Counted from the first letter of the stretch, positions 32,103-43,084 are shown. The stretch: 64,000 nucleotides of DNA from Bacteroidia bacterium (GCA_025996865.1 BNTV01000003.1:26559-90558), one strand, 5' to 3'. Notes: generated by a model not told the origin, from the letters alone. A program made the numbers and translations.

Positions 32103-32336
32103 AAACGGTCTATTTTTTCCGGAAAAATACATAAAAATGAAATATAATCCATTTTTTCATCTTGTAGTCGGGTTACAACTCACTACCCTAAAAGCATCAA
32201 TTATGAAAAAAAATGCAAGACTTTCGGCGATAATATCGGAGCAAACCCCATGCTATTTCAATATTTTATTGTACTTTTGCAGCGCAAAATCCTTGTGTTG
32301 GATTATAGTAAACACTTAAATTTTAATAAAATATCT

Positions 32337-34229
32337 ATGAATAGTTCTAAAGAAAAGCTTTTCTCGGAATTCCCGCCCGTTTCGACCGGATTATGGATGG
32401 AAAAAATAGTCGCCGACCTCAAAGGCGCTGATTTCGAGAAAAAACTCGTTTGGAAAACAAACGAAGGTTTTAATGTGAATCCCTTCTATCGTACAGAAGA
32501 CATTGCCGGTTTGAAAACAACCGAATCTTTACCGGGCGCATACCCTTATGTACGCGGAACAAAAAAAGACAAAAACGACTGGTTTGTTCGTCAGGACATT
32601 GAGGTACATGATTTTGCCGAAGCCAACAAAAAGGCTTTGGATATTCTGAACAAAGGCGTTAATTCTTTGGGTTTCAAGATTCCTCGTGAGGCCGTTAATG
32701 CAGAAAACATCGCGATTCTTTTGGAGGGTATCCTGCCGGAATGTGTTGAACTCAATTTCCTGACTTGCAACATGAAGTCGGTTGAACTGATTCGGATTCT
32801 GGCCGCTTATTTCAAAAGTAAAAATTACGATTTGACAAAGATTCACGGTTCGGTAAACATTGATTTCATCGGGAAAATTCTTTCCAAAAACCATGTAAAG
32901 ACCGAATGGATAGAAGTAATGGCGGATGCCATTGCCGCTGCCGCCGAACTTCGCATGTTCAAGGTCATCGCCGTAAACGCTTCATTGTTCAACGATGCAG
33001 GTTCTTATATCACACAGGAACTGGGATATGCTTTGGCTTGGGGAAACGAATTACTGAACCGTCTGGTCGATGCAGGCGTTGACAGGACGCTTGCCGCAAA
33101 GAAAATTAAATTCAACTTCGGAATCGGTTCAAACTATTTCATGGAAATAGCCAAATTCCGCGCAGCTCGCTGGTTATGGGCAGAAATCGTGAAGGCTTAC
33201 AATCCGACTTGCAAACATGATTGTCCGAACGAAGGACCAAACAACGAATGTCGTTGCGCCGGAAAAATGAATATCTTTGCACGGACTTCCTCCTTCAACC
33301 TGACGGTTTTTGATGCTTATGCAAACTTGCTCCGTACGCAAACCGAAGCGATGTCGGCAGGCATAGCAGGCGTTAATTCTTTGTTAGTTACCGCTTTTGA
33401 CAGACCGTACAAAACGCCGGATGATTTCTCGGAACGTATTGCCCGTAATCAACAATTATTATTGAAAGAAGAATGTCACTTTGATAAAGTAGTTGACCCG
33501 TCGGGTGGTTCCTATTATATTGAAACATTAACGAATTTAATTGCCGGGGAAGCATGGAAACTTTTCCTTGATACGGAAGAAAAAGGTTTCTATGAATTAG
33601 TAAAAACAGGCGAAATTCAAAAGACCGTCAATGCCTGCGCCGACAAACGTTTCAAAGCCGTAGCACAACGCCGCGAAATCTTGTTGGGAACGAATCAATT
33701 CCCGAATTTTACAGAAACCGGTAGGGGCGTTGCGCGCAACGCCCCTACGGTATGCCATTGTGAAGACGGTGAACAATCGTCCATCCCCACCCTGAACACC
33801 AAACGTTTGGGCGCCGATTTTGAAATCCTGCGCCTTGCTACGGAGAACTCCGGCAAGGAAATCAAAGCATTCATGCTGACTATCGGTAATTTGGCCATGC
33901 GTTTGGCGCGTTCGCAGTTCTCATCCAATTTCCTGGCATGCGCCGGATACAAAGTCATCGACAATCTGGGTTTTGAAACTGTGGCAGAAGGTGTTGAAGC
34001 GGCTCGCAAAGCCGGTGCGGACATCATCGTTCTCTGTTCGAGCGACGACGAATATGCTACTTTCGCTCCCGAAGCGCATAAACTGATTGGCGACAAGGAA
34101 ATTCTGATTATCGCCGGTGCGCCTGCTTGTACCGAAGATTTGAAAGCGCAAGGAATCACGAACTTCATCAATGTGAGAAGTAATGTATTGGAAACGCTGC
34201 AGTTACTTAATAGTAAATTATTAAAATAA
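32337..34229 (+). CDS. mutA: Methylmalonyl-CoA mutase small (beta) subunit
   Basis: A 630-residue subunit partnering MutB in interconverting succinyl-CoA and methylmalonyl-CoA, a step of succinate-to-propionate fermentation. The barrel motifs PYVRGTKKD, NFGIGSNYFMEIAKFRAARW and RTQTEAMSAGIAGVNSLLVT are conserved, and the C-terminal B12-fold lacks the cobalamin-binding DxHxxG motif, as expected for this subunit. The start at 32337 was chosen by the usual NSSKEKLFSEFPPVS beginning. A 28-bp palindrome is read in frame as GRGVARNAPT (about 462-471) in the linker before the C-terminal domain. TACTTTTG at 32272-32279 may be the -7 element. Confidence 0.92.
   Translation: MNSSKEKLFSEFPPVSTGLWMEKIVADLKGADFEKKLVWKTNEGFNVNPFYRTEDIAGLKTTESLPGAYPYVRGTKKDKNDWFVRQDIEVHDFAEANKKALDILNKGVNSLGFKIPREAVNAENIAILLEGILPECVELNFLTCNMKSVELIRILAAYFKSKNYDLTKIHGSVNIDFIGKILSKNHVKTEWIEVMADAIAAAAELRMFKVIAVNASLFNDAGSYITQELGYALAWGNELLNRLVDAGVDRTLAAKKIKFNFGIGSNYFMEIAKFRAARWLWAEIVKAYNPTCKHDCPNEGPNNECRCAGKMNIFARTSSFNLTVFDAYANLLRTQTEAMSAGIAGVNSLLVTAFDRPYKTPDDFSERIARNQQLLLKEECHFDKVVDPSGGSYYIETLTNLIAGEAWKLFLDTEEKGFYELVKTGEIQKTVNACADKRFKAVAQRREILLGTNQFPNFTETGRGVARNAPTVCHCEDGEQSSIPTLNTKRLGADFEILRLATENSGKEIKAFMLTIGNLAMRLARSQFSSNFLACAGYKVIDNLGFETVAEGVEAARKAGADIIVLCSSDDEYATFAPEAHKLIGDKEILIIAGAPACTEDLKAQGITNFINVRSNVLETLQLLNSKLLK
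33721..33748. repeat. 28-bp perfect palindrome inside mutA
   Basis: Arms gtaggggcgttgcg and cgcaacgcccctac are exact reverse complements. It has the same length and gta...tac ends as the GH106 copies but a different core, and is read one phase away (GRGVARNAPT). Confidence 0.9.
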
Positions 34230-34237
34230 TTTTATAT

Positions 34238-34513
34238 GTAAACACGAAGACACTACGGCACAAAGACACAAAGTTTTATGAAGAATGTCTTTGTGAAGAA
34301 CTTAAAAATAAAGGGATAAAAGTAGAAAATCAAGTATATTTACCAATTTATTATAAAGGGGAAAAATTAGATAAATATTTTAGAATTGATGTTTTAGTTG
34401 AGGATAGTATTGCAATAGAATTGAAATCTGTATATCAATTATACCCGATAGATGAGGCTCATTACTTTTAATAAAATCTTCGTGTCTTTGTGCCGTAGTG
34501 CCTTCGTGTTTAC
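34238..34513. mobile_element. Inverted-repeat element carrying a GxxExxY gene fragment, between mutA and mutB
   Basis: Arms of 36 bp (34238-34273 and 34478-34513) begin gtaaacacgaagacactacg and end cgtagtgccttcgtgtttac; they match as reverse complements at 34 of 36 positions. The 204-bp interior is filled by an uninterrupted coding fragment. It separates mutA and mutB, which are usually adjacent or overlapping, so it looks like an insertion into the operon. Confidence 0.75.
34274..34471 (+). pseudogene. Middle and end fragment of a GxxExxY family (PD-(D/E)XK-like) protein
   Basis: The frame reads FYEECLCEELKNKGIKVENQ, VYLPIYYKGEKLDKYFRIDV, LVEDSIAIELKSVYQLYPID and stops. This matches the body of GxxExxY proteins, including the nuclease-fold core (RIDVLVED ... 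AIELKS, Asp and Glu-x-Lys). The N-terminal GxxExxY signature is missing and the C-terminus is cut, so it is a fragment of about half the usual 125-130 residues. Family call from memory of conserved motifs. Confidence 0.65.
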
Positions 34514-34533
34514 TATAAAGAAAAATAAAAAAT

Positions 34534-36678
34534 ATGAAACCAAATTTCAAGAATATTAATATTCAAAATACAGGATTTGCAACGATAAATCCTGCCGACC
34601 GGGAAAAACTCAACGCCGGCGAGGCTTGGAACACCCCCGAACAAATTCCGGTGAAACCGGTTTACACCAAAGACGATTTGGAAGAAATGGAACACTTGGA
34701 ATATGCTTCCGGTATTCCTCCTTTCCTGAGAGGCCCGTATTCGGGTATGTACGCCATGCGTCCCTGGACGATTCGCCAATACGCCGGATTTTCCACCGCC
34801 GAAGAATCCAACGCTTTTTATCGCAGGAACTTGGCTTCCGGACAAAAAGGGCTTTCCGTCGCTTTCGACTTGGCTACCCACCGCGGTTACGATGCCGATC
34901 ATCCGCGTGTGGTGGGCGATGTGGGTAAAGCCGGTGTGAGCATCTGCTCGCTCGAAGACATGAAAGTGTTGTTCGACGGGATTCCCTTGAAAGACATGTC
35001 CGTATCCATGACCATGAACGGTGCGGTGCTTCCCATCCTCGCTTTCTACATCAATGCCGGATTGGAACAAGGCGCTAAATTGGAAGAACTTCAGGGAACG
35101 ATTCAAAACGATATTCTGAAAGAATTTATGGTGCGGAACACCTATATTTATCCACCCGCCTTTTCCATGAAAATCATCGCCGACATTTTCGAATATACTT
35201 CACAAAAAATGCCGAAATTCAACTCGATTTCGATTTCGGGCTACCATATCCAAGAAGCAGGCGCAACCGCCGACATCGAATTGGCTTACACGCTCGCCGA
35301 TGGTATGGAATATTTGAAAGCAGGTATAGATGCAGGCATGGATGTGGATGCATTTGCACCGCGTTTGTCCTTCTTCTGGGGCATCGGCATGAATCATTTC
35401 ATGGAAATTGCCAAGTTACGCGCCGGTCGTTTGTTGTGGGCGAAAATCCTCAAAAGTTTCGGCGCTAAAAATCCGAAATCCTTGGCTTTGCGTACACACT
35501 GTCAGACTTCCGGTTGGTCGTTGACTGAACAAGATCCGTTCAACAACGTAGGCCGTACCTGCGTGGAAGCGATGTCGGCTGCTTTGGGACACACCCAATC
35601 TTTGCACACCAACGCATTGGACGAGGCCATCGCTCTTCCGACCGATTTCTCTGCCCGTATTGCGCGTAACACGCAGATTTATATTCAGGAAGAAACGTAT
35701 ATCACGAAAGAAATCGACCCATGGGCAGGTTCTTATTATGTTGAAAAACTGACGGAAGAATTGGCCGAAAAAGCGTGGGCATTGATTCAGGAAGTACAGG
35801 AATTGGGCGGCATGACAAAAGCCATCGAAACCGGTATTCCGAAAATGCGTATCGAGGAAGCGGCTGCACGCACGCAGGCCCGTATCGACTCCGGCGCTCA
35901 GACAATTGTTGGTCTTAACAAATACCGTTTGGAAAAAGAAGCTCCGATTGATATTCTTGAAGTTGACAATACGGCTGTACGCATACAACAGGTGGAACGT
36001 TTGAACGAATTGAAAGCCAAACGCGACAATGCCGCCGTACAAAAAGCCTTGGAAGCCATCACGAAATGTGCGGAAACCGGCGAAGGTAACTTGTTGGAAT
36101 TAGCCGTTGAGGCTGCTCGTGTTCGCGCAACTTTGGGAGAAATCTCCGATGCTTGCGAAAAAATTAGTGGAAGATATAAAGCAATTATTCGAACTATTTC
36201 AGGCGTGTATTCATCAGAAACAAAAGGCGACGCATCGTTTAAGAAAGCGTGTGAACTTGCCGAAAGATTTGCAAAGAAAGAAGGCCGCCAGCCGCGCATC
36301 ATGGTTGCGAAAATGGGACAGGACGGTCACGACCGCGGTGCAAAAGTAGTAGCAACCGGTTATGCCGACTGCGGATTCGACGTGGATATGGGACCGCTGT
36401 TCCAAACGCCGGAAGAAGCCGCCCGTCAAGCCGTTGAAAATGACGTGCATGTACTGGGCGTATCTTCGTTGGCCGCCGGGCACAAGACTTTGGTTCCGCA
36501 AGTGATTGCCGAATTGAAGAAATTGGGTCGCGAAGACATCTTGGTCATTGCCGGCGGTGTGATTCCGGCGCAGGATTATGATTACCTGTACCAAGCAGGC
36601 GTAGCGGCGATATTCGGACCCGGCTCGCCGGTGGCGCAGGCGGCGATTGCGATATTGGAACTGTTGCTGGCGGAGTGA
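34534..36678 (+). CDS. mutB: Methylmalonyl-CoA mutase large (alpha) subunit
   Basis: A 714-residue cobalamin enzyme, catalytic subunit with MutA. Conserved blocks: [20 protein letters not shown] substrate region, [57 protein letters not shown], and the C-terminal B12 domain (about 580-714) with [20 protein letters not shown], containing the DxHxxG motif whose His ligates cobalt. Works in propionate formation. Separated from mutA by a 276-bp repeat element. Confidence 0.96.
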   Translation: MKPNFKNINIQNTGFATINPADREKLNAGEAWNTPEQIPVKPVYTKDDLEEMEHLEYASGIPPFLRGPYSGMYAMRPWTIRQYAGFSTAEESNAFYRRNLASGQKGLSVAFDLATHRGYDADHPRVVGDVGKAGVSICSLEDMKVLFDGIPLKDMSVSMTMNGAVLPILAFYINAGLEQGAKLEELQGTIQNDILKEFMVRNTYIYPPAFSMKIIADIFEYTSQKMPKFNSISISGYHIQEAGATADIELAYTLADGMEYLKAGIDAGMDVDAFAPRLSFFWGIGMNHFMEIAKLRAGRLLWAKILKSFGAKNPKSLALRTHCQTSGWSLTEQDPFNNVGRTCVEAMSAALGHTQSLHTNALDEAIALPTDFSARIARNTQIYIQEETYITKEIDPWAGSYYVEKLTEELAEKAWALIQEVQELGGMTKAIETGIPKMRIEEAAARTQARIDSGAQTIVGLNKYRLEKEAPIDILEVDNTAVRIQQVERLNELKAKRDNAAVQKALEAITKCAETGEGNLLELAVEAARVRATLGEISDACEKISGRYKAIIRTISGVYSSETKGDASFKKACELAERFAKKEGRQPRIMVAKMGQDGHDRGAKVVATGYADCGFDVDMGPLFQTPEEAARQAVENDVHVLGVSSLAAGHKTLVPQVIAELKKLGREDILVIAGGVIPAQDYDYLYQAGVAAIFGPGSPVAQAAIAILELLLAE

Positions 36679-36704
36679 AATCCATATATTCATCCCATTA
36701 ATTT

Positions 36705-36732
36705 GTAGAGACGTGGCACGCCGCGTCTTTAC
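36705..36732. repeat. 28-bp palindrome, intergenic copy
   Basis: Begins gtagagacgtggca and ends cgccgcgtctttac; pairing has a few mismatches. The only one of the seven 28-bp copies outside a coding region, 27 bp after the mutB stop. The rest of the 36733-36870 stretch holds no recognisable gene; a small dyad (gcccgtgcctacggga) is at 36787. Confidence 0.8.
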
Positions 36733-36867
36733 GGTGGGACATATTGTTTCAAAATACGTACCGCCGTTATAATTGTGCCATATTGCCCGTGCCTACGGGA
36801 TGATTAGTTTTGGAATTTGTCGGACAGGACATGATATTTTATGTTTTGACAAATTTATGATTTTATT

Positions 36868-37184
36868 TTCAAACTACAAAACCCAAAAAACGACAGCCGA
36901 AGAATGTAGGATGTACTTCGGCTGTATCTTTTAATCGGGCTTTGATGCGGTTTAGACCATAACCGGTTTTTGCCTGACCAAATTTACCTTCTATTGGATT
37001 ACGCTCCTCCGGACTTACGTGAATCGACACCGCCGATGGCCTTCCAAGTGGCTTGCCTTTCTTTCTTTTCCAGGAGCATCTTTGGATAGCTATCCAAAAT
37101 TAGTTTATCCAATACAGTATTACGTGCCACACGAAACTGCTCATATAAAACGGTTTCAATCTCTCCTCCAATGAATATTTTCAT
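36868..37184 (-). pseudogene. Remnant of an IS1182/IS4-type DDE transposase
   Basis: On the minus strand MKIFIGGEIETVLYEQFRVA, RNTVLDKLILDSYPK is followed, after a frame change near 37015, by RNPIEGKFGQAKTGYGLNRI and KARLKDTAEV. The RNxIEGKFGxxKxxYGLxRIxA block is typical of the C-terminal end of IS1182-family transposases. Most of the catalytic domain is missing. The 3' end resembles C-terminal sequence that reads into a stop near 36868. Confidence 0.65.
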
Positions 37185-37247
37185 TTAATAATTACTTTCA
37201 ATTTGTTTGACATCTTTGTTTGAAGTTTGATTTTTTATAACGCAGAT

Positions 37248-37643
37248 TTAACGGATTTGCGCATATTTTTGTCCAACTAAAATTATTAACCCTTGCGGAA
37301 TAAATAGCCAAAAGCCCGATAATGGAACAAAACACACCTCGATAATACTGAATATTAACAAAAACTAACCAAGAAACTTTGGTGCAGGCTGTTGTTCGCG
37401 TTTGATATAATAATGCAAAACTTGTCCAAGAATCCAAAGTGCAATACCGCAAACAAAAAACCAAAATGCCATCCCAAGTTTGGAGTCGGTACCAATAGAA
37501 TTAAAAACGCCATTACGAACAATTTCCGCAAAAATGCCATTTTCCCATATCCTAACCAATAACTCCAGATCAGCAGTGCACATATCAATGTCACCGAATA
37601 ACCCTTCCAGTACTTCGTATAACGACTCATCCATCGGTCTCAA
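37248..37643 (-). pseudogene. DUF6463-like small membrane protein with an internal stop
   Basis: Reading from 37643 gives a frame ending KREQQPAPKFLG at a TAG (37365-37367). Reading through gives FLLIFSIIEVCFVPLSGFWL then FIPQGLIILVGQKYAQIR and a stop at 37248. Two or three membrane helices (KLGMAFWFFVCGIALWILGQ; the read-through pair) fit a DUF6463-type protein, though the N-terminal 45 residues are unusual. The start is uncertain: the first codon used is TTG and the frame stays open upstream. Confidence 0.5.
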
Positions 37644-37880
37644 TTCTTTTTTGAACCGATTCAGGTAAAAGGGTCTGAAGCTCCTTAACCATTATCGTGC
37701 CATGTTCGACAATCCGCCCAACTCACGAAAAAATCAGAAATATTTCAATGAACTATTGAATTTCGGCACTTTAGCCGCTTAGTCATTCATTAATTTTGAA
37801 CGAATTATTGCAATTAGATGACCGGAAAATAGTGAAGGTTGGGGTGGATTTCAGTAAAGAAAAACGGAATATTAACCATT
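37644..37880. other. Intergenic stretch with no supported gene
   Basis: No credible coding frame, RNA gene or strong hairpin. Several short frames end quickly on both strands. Probably decayed sequence linked to the remnants on its left. Confidence 0.5.
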
Positions 37881-38837
37881 TTATCGTTGGATAGGAAATT
37901 CAAGTTTCATCCGAATCTTTTTCAACAAACTCATTTTCCCTTTCTCAATCACAAAAAAAGGCATTTGTTGCCCGCCAAATTCCCGGTAAACATGTTCTAC
38001 GCCTCGAATCATCGAACCTTCGAAATCAAATGAACGCACTTGACCGGATAAATCATTAATAGCTGTCCACAATACCAAAGCCTGTCCACCCGATTTTCGA
38101 AACGCCGCTCCAATTCCACTGGCAATCGAATAAGCGCAACTTTCCTGCCAAACCACAAACACAGCGGCACATAAACGATTCTCTTTGTCGTAAGCGCCCC
38201 AAATATCGCCTTGGTTCCGACTACGGGAAAGATCAATCAGTTTTTGCAACATTTCCGGATGATAAGGTTTCATGCCTTGCCTTTGGTAAACTTGGGCATG
38301 GATTTCCAGAAACAAATCCGTCGGGACATTTCGCCGGACGGTCAATTGATATTTGTTTTTAGCCTTTTGAATGTTCCGGCGAACATCTCCACTCAATCCG
38401 GCCCATAATTCATCCGGATTCCCGATGTCGGACAAGACATAAGTGTAGCGTGTCGTTTGACGAAAACCTTGCCAATAAAACGGCAACCAATCCGTAAACG
38501 AATAGTGAAAATTTTGGAGGAAATAATCATGCGCCGGCAGACGCATGATAAAGTCCTCACATATAGTTTGTTTTCTGAATAAGTTTCGGGAATAATTTTT
38601 GTCCTCAAACGCAGGATTAAACCAAATGCCCATCGTTTGCGTATAAAGTGGCATAGAAATAAGACCTTGACAAGAAGCGTAATACGGCATTGCAGCTTCG
38701 ACTTCCCCGTTTTTCAAATAAAGGAGTACATCCCAACCCGATTCCCCGCATACGCAATCCAACCACCAGTCCCGCGAATAAACAGGAATAGAAAGTTCAT
38801 TCTTACAAAGTATTCCGTATCTTTCTTTTCCGGTCAT
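37881..38837 (-). CDS. GNAT/FemAB-like acyltransferase (BioF2-like acetyltransferase domain)
   Basis: A 318-residue protein with the FemAB/GNAT-like double-domain layout: SRDWWLDCVCGESGWDVLLY N-terminal half, then LSGDVRRNIQKAKNK and AAVFVVWQESCAYSIASGIG with SGGQALVLWTAINDL in the second half, ending with FDFEGSMIRGVEHVYREFGG, the conserved DFEGS motif of this group. Such proteins modify cell-envelope or exopolysaccharide components; substrate unknown. It lies just downstream of glgP on the same strand (12-bp gap). Confidence 0.75.
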   Translation of the reverse strand: MTGKERYGILCKNELSIPVYSRDWWLDCVCGESGWDVLLYLKNGEVEAAMPYYASCQGLISMPLYTQTMGIWFNPAFEDKNYSRNLFRKQTICEDFIMRLPAHDYFLQNFHYSFTDWLPFYWQGFRQTTRYTYVLSDIGNPDELWAGLSGDVRRNIQKAKNKYQLTVRRNVPTDLFLEIHAQVYQRQGMKPYHPEMLQKLIDLSRSRNQGDIWGAYDKENRLCAAVFVVWQESCAYSIASGIGAAFRKSGGQALVLWTAINDLSGQVRSFDFEGSMIRGVEHVYREFGGQQMPFFVIEKGKMSLLKKIRMKLEFPIQR

Positions 38838-38849
38838 TCAGAAACAGAT

Positions 38850-41423
38850 TTATAAATTAATCCATTTTACATAAGCAAAATCCATCCGGTGAGGTAAATC
38901 ACTATTGTCCGGATAAATACGTACACCGAATTTGAAAGTTCCGGCTTCCGAAGCATTCAATTTCAAAGAATAATAAACTTTGCTTTCTTCTGTTTTGTCG
39001 AGATTCATCTTATAGATTTTAATTTTCTCGTCCTTGGTGACTGAATCGAAATGCAACCGCACCATTTCAACGCCTAAATTGCCTTTGATACCCCGTTTGT
39101 CCAAAACGAGTGAAAACTTGACCGTATCCCCGATTTCAACTTCTTTCAGATACCGGTCGTCGAGTTGGAAAGACAGGACTTCAATAGAATCCCAATTGGC
39201 GGCCATATTTTCTTTCCAGGCAACAATTTCTTTTGGTTTGGCAAAACCGTTTGCCGACAATATTTTGGAACGATTGGCTAATTTATTGTAAAAACGGTCT
39301 ATATAATCTTCAAACATTCGTTTGGTCGTATAATGCGGCGCGATTTGTGCAATTGAGTTTTTAATATACTGAATCCATTCGGGAGAAAAATCTTTGCTGT
39401 TTTTAGCGTAATATAAAGGAATTACCTCGTTTTCCAACATGGAATAAATCGTTGCGGCATCCAACTCATCCTGGAATTGCTGGTTGTCATAAGTCCGTTG
39501 TTCCGTCAATGACCAGCCGGCGCCTTCGCGATAGCCTTCGTACCACCAACCGTCTAACACCGAGAAATTCAATACGCCGTTCATTTCCGCCTTTTCGCCC
39601 GAAGTTCCCGATGCTTCCAAAGGACGAGTCGGCGTATTCAGCCAAATGTCCACGCCGGAAATCAATCGTTTCGCTAAACGCATATCGTAATTCTCAAGGA
39701 AAAATATTTTTCCGAGAAATTCCGGAAGACGTGATATTTCTACGATTTTTTTAATCAAACCTTGTCCGCCGCCGTCGGCCGGATGCGCCTTTCCGGTATA
39801 GATAATCTGTACGGGACAATCGGGATTATTGACAATTTTTGATAAGCGTTCCAAATCGGTAAATAAAAGATGAGCGCGTTTGTAAGTAGCAAAACGGCGT
39901 CCGAAACCGATCAACAAAGCATTCGGATTGATTTTTTCAAGGATGGATACCACTTTGGAGGGATCACCCTGGTTTTTCAACCAGTTGTCTTTGAACGATT
40001 CCCGGATATATTTTACTAAACGGTTTTTCAGCGTTTTGCGTACTTCCCAGATTTCTTCGTCTTCGACCTGATAGATTTTTTTCCAGATTTCCGGATTGGA
40101 TTGGTCTTTATACAAATCGACGCCTAAATTTTTTTCGTAGAATTTCCGCCATTCGGAAGCAGCCCAAGTCGGCATGTGAACACCATTGGTCACGTATCCC
40201 ACGTGCATTTCGGAAGGAAAATAACCTTTCCAAACCGGAGCGAACATTTTCTTTGAAACTTCTCCGTGCAAATAACTGACGCCATTGGCTTCCTGACAAG
40301 TATTCAAGGCAAAAACGCTCATCGAGAATTTTTCGGTCGAACCCGGGTTGGCGCGTCCCATATCCATAAAGTCTTGCCACGAAATTCCAAGTTTGGCGGG
40401 GAATTGATTCATGTATTTGTTGAACAGGGGTTCTTCAAAATAATCGTGCCCCGCAGGAACGGGTGTGTGGCAAGTATATAATGCAGAAGCTCTTACAACT
40501 TCTATTGCTTCGTTGAAACTCAAATGAGCGTTTTGAATGTAGTCAACCAAACGTTGCGCATTAATCAAAGCAGCATGTCCTTCATTGCAATGATAAATTT
40601 GTTTCTTGATACCCAGACGATTCAACAGTTGAATCCCTCCGATTCCCAACAAGTATTCCTGTTTGAGGCGGTTTTCGTTGTCGCCTCCGTACAATTGGGC
40701 GGTAATGGCGCGGTCCCATTCGCTGTTTCCATCCACATCCGTATCCATGAGATAGAGTTTGATCCGTCCGACATTCACGCACCAGACATTACACCAGACT
40801 TTGAAATTATTGTAGGGAATTTCAAGAACCAAAGGTAAACCGGATTCATTTAGAACCGGTTGAAGAGGCAACTGTCCGAAACGTTGCGGCTCGTAATTTG
40901 CAATTTGTTGTCCGTCCATCGACAAAGACTGGTTGAAATAACCGTAACGGTACAAAAAGCCGATGGCAGTCAAATCAACATTTATATCGCTCGCTTCTTT
41001 GATATAGTCGCCGGCCAAAACGCCCAAACCGCCGGAATAAATTTTCAGGATATTGGCCAGACCGTATTCCATACTGAAATAGGCAACCGACGGAATATCG
41101 GTTCTTTTCGGTTCGTCCATGTAGGAACGGAATTTTGCATAGACTTTATGAATCGCCGCCATCAAAACCTCGTCTTTGGTTATTGCTTCTAATTGTTTGA
41201 AAGACAGACTTTTCAACATCAATACCGGATTCCCCTCCATGCTATTCCACAGTGCTTTGTCAATTTTGGAAAAGAGTTCTGTTGCTTCATAATTCCACAC
41301 CCACCAAAGGTTATGGGCAATCTCATCCAGGATTTTCAATTCCTTGGGCATTTTTGAATGAATGATACTCTCTTTCCAAAAAGGTTCATTCGCGTAATTT
41401 GCTTTAATTCTCATATCAATCAT
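38850..41423 (-). CDS. glgP: Alpha-glucan (glycogen/maltodextrin) phosphorylase
   Basis: An 857-residue GT35-type phosphorylase of the short alpha-glucan group that releases glucose-1-phosphate from glycogen. Visible: [19 protein letters not shown]-terminus, [52 protein letters not shown] and the PLP-lysine block [21 protein letters not shown] beta-rich C-terminal extension of about 110 residues follows. Met1 and Met4 are alternative starts. It lies 20 bp after the glycogen synthase gene and is probably co-transcribed. Confidence 0.94.
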   Translation of the reverse strand: MIDMRIKANYANEPFWKESIIHSKMPKELKILDEIAHNLWWVWNYEATELFSKIDKALWNSMEGNPVLMLKSLSFKQLEAITKDEVLMAAIHKVYAKFRSYMDEPKRTDIPSVAYFSMEYGLANILKIYSGGLGVLAGDYIKEASDINVDLTAIGFLYRYGYFNQSLSMDGQQIANYEPQRFGQLPLQPVLNESGLPLVLEIPYNNFKVWCNVWCVNVGRIKLYLMDTDVDGNSEWDRAITAQLYGGDNENRLKQEYLLGIGGIQLLNRLGIKKQIYHCNEGHAALINAQRLVDYIQNAHLSFNEAIEVVRASALYTCHTPVPAGHDYFEEPLFNKYMNQFPAKLGISWQDFMDMGRANPGSTEKFSMSVFALNTCQEANGVSYLHGEVSKKMFAPVWKGYFPSEMHVGYVTNGVHMPTWAASEWRKFYEKNLGVDLYKDQSNPEIWKKIYQVEDEEIWEVRKTLKNRLVKYIRESFKDNWLKNQGDPSKVVSILEKINPNALLIGFGRRFATYKRAHLLFTDLERLSKIVNNPDCPVQIIYTGKAHPADGGGQGLIKKIVEISRLPEFLGKIFFLENYDMRLAKRLISGVDIWLNTPTRPLEASGTSGEKAEMNGVLNFSVLDGWWYEGYREGAGWSLTEQRTYDNQQFQDELDAATIYSMLENEVIPLYYAKNSKDFSPEWIQYIKNSIAQIAPHYTTKRMFEDYIDRFYNKLANRSKILSANGFAKPKEIVAWKENMAANWDSIEVLSFQLDDRYLKEVEIGDTVKFSLVLDKRGIKGNLGVEMVRLHFDSVTKDEKIKIYKMNLDKTEESKVYYSLKLNASEAGTFKFGVRIYPDNSDLPHRMDFAYVKWINL

Positions 41424-41443
41424 ATTTTATAATCATCTTTTAC

Positions 41444-43084
41444 TCAAACTCTTAACGCTTTATCATACGCTTCATAGTAATATTTTATGAAATGTGTCCA
41501 TGAAGCTTTCCTTGATAACGTTTGAGCCGATGATTTTGTTTTTGAAATTTCTTTTTTATCTAATTTAGAATAATTTATAATACTGTTTTTTATATTCTCG
41601 GCAACTTCGGAATAATTGCTGTCGGTGCGTTCGATCACTTCAACGCCTTCGGTCAACCGGTCGCCGGAAACACCCGATTCCTTCGCCCACAACCCAAATC
41701 CGGCCAAATTAGTCGTGATGGTTGGAACGCCAAAAGCAATGCTTTCAAGCGGCGTATAACCCCAAGGTTCGTAGTATGAAGGGAATACGGTCAAATCCAG
41801 TCCAACCAGCAAATCGTAATACGGCACATTGAAAATTCCGTCGTCTCCGTTTAAATAAGAAGGTACAAACACGATTTTCGTTTTGCACTCCTGTAGATTG
41901 AGGAAATCCAAGAAACGGAGATATTCGCAAACTTTGTCGTTTTCAGGCATGTTCAAATGATGCGTATAATACGGGTCGCTCAAAGGAAATTGCGGCAAAG
42001 TATTTTGTCTCATGCGAGAAAGCAATTCCGTTCTCGGTCCGCAAATCCAGCCGGGAACTAATATCCAAGCGATAATTTGTTTTTCAGGATTATCCTCACG
42101 CACACGGTTCATCGCTTCGATGAAAACATCAATTCCCTTGTTTTTGTATTCATATCTCCCGCCGATTGCCAGCAGTAAAGCGTCTTCCGCAACCGTTTCC
42201 CCGCACAGGCGGGAAGCGACATCAATCAATAACCGGCGAGCCTTCGCCCGTTTCTTATCAAAATCTTCCCCTTCGGGTACAAAATCAGATTCAAATCCGT
42301 TGGGCGTAACCACATCGGGATTTTTTTCCAGTAATTGCAGACATTCCCTTGCTGTCAGCCGGCTAACGGTTGTAAAGCAGGAAGCATGGAAAGCGGCCTG
42401 TTTTTCAAGCGAATGTTTCGCTACCATATTCAACTCCTTAGCCATTTGATCGCCGTTGTACCGATCCAAATAATCGTACAAAGGTTTGTTATTTCCGCAA
42501 ATCGAACGTCCGATGGAAGTAGCGTGCGTCGTGAAAACCGTTCCTATCGCCGGAACTTTATCTTTTAAATACAGTACAGCCATTCCCAACATCCACTCAT
42601 TCAGATGAGCGATTACCTTTTTATCCTCCAATTTCAAATAACGATAAAGACTTTCGATAACCAATCCCGTTGCATAAGCAAACATGCACGACTCATCGTA
42701 ATCGCCATACGCCGGCATCGAATTAACCCCAAACTTATCCCACATCCGGAAATAAATTTCATTCTTGATATTGAAATACGGCTGAAAATCAACCAAAACG
42801 GCAAGCGGTTTTCCCGGAACATTCCAACGGCCTATCCTCACTTTCAAACCTTCTTTTCCGGCTTGATTTTTCCAAGCTTTCAACAGGGTTTTATGTTCTA
42901 TGAAATCCGGATTGTCAACATTTTCCCACAAATCAGGACCTATAAAAACCAGATTGTCTTTCCATTTTTCCTGAAGCGTTTTCGCCCGCGTAGATAGAAC
43001 AGTATATATCCCACCCACTTTGTTACAAACTTCCCAGCTGGATTCAAAAATGTAATCCGGAGTTATTTGTTTCATTTTTATCAT
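41444..43084 (-). CDS. Glycogen synthase, GT3 (eukaryote-like) type
   Basis: A 546-residue glycosyltransferase adding glucose from a nucleotide sugar to glycogen. The N-terminal SSWEVCNKVGGIYTVLSTRA (KxGG), HLNEWMLGMAVLYLK, TTHATSIGR, TPNGFESDFVP and C-terminal FPSYYEPWGYTPLESIAFGV with PTITTNLAGFG are those of family GT3, known from fungi/animals and present in Bacteroidales. Upstream promoter region between it and the divergent acyltransferase gene is 116 bp. Confidence 0.93.
   Translation of the reverse strand: MIKMKQITPDYIFESSWEVCNKVGGIYTVLSTRAKTLQEKWKDNLVFIGPDLWENVDNPDFIEHKTLLKAWKNQAGKEGLKVRIGRWNVPGKPLAVLVDFQPYFNIKNEIYFRMWDKFGVNSMPAYGDYDESCMFAYATGLVIESLYRYLKLEDKKVIAHLNEWMLGMAVLYLKDKVPAIGTVFTTHATSIGRSICGNNKPLYDYLDRYNGDQMAKELNMVAKHSLEKQAAFHASCFTTVSRLTARECLQLLEKNPDVVTPNGFESDFVPEGEDFDKKRAKARRLLIDVASRLCGETVAEDALLLAIGGRYEYKNKGIDVFIEAMNRVREDNPEKQIIAWILVPGWICGPRTELLSRMRQNTLPQFPLSDPYYTHHLNMPENDKVCEYLRFLDFLNLQECKTKIVFVPSYLNGDDGIFNVPYYDLLVGLDLTVFPSYYEPWGYTPLESIAFGVPTITTNLAGFGLWAKESGVSGDRLTEGVEVIERTDSNYSEVAENIKNSIINYSKLDKKEISKTKSSAQTLSRKASWTHFIKYYYEAYDKALRV

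Noticed and set aside
32137..32319. 60-codon frame ahead of mutA
   Set aside because: Overlaps the likely mutA promoter and has no family resemblance.
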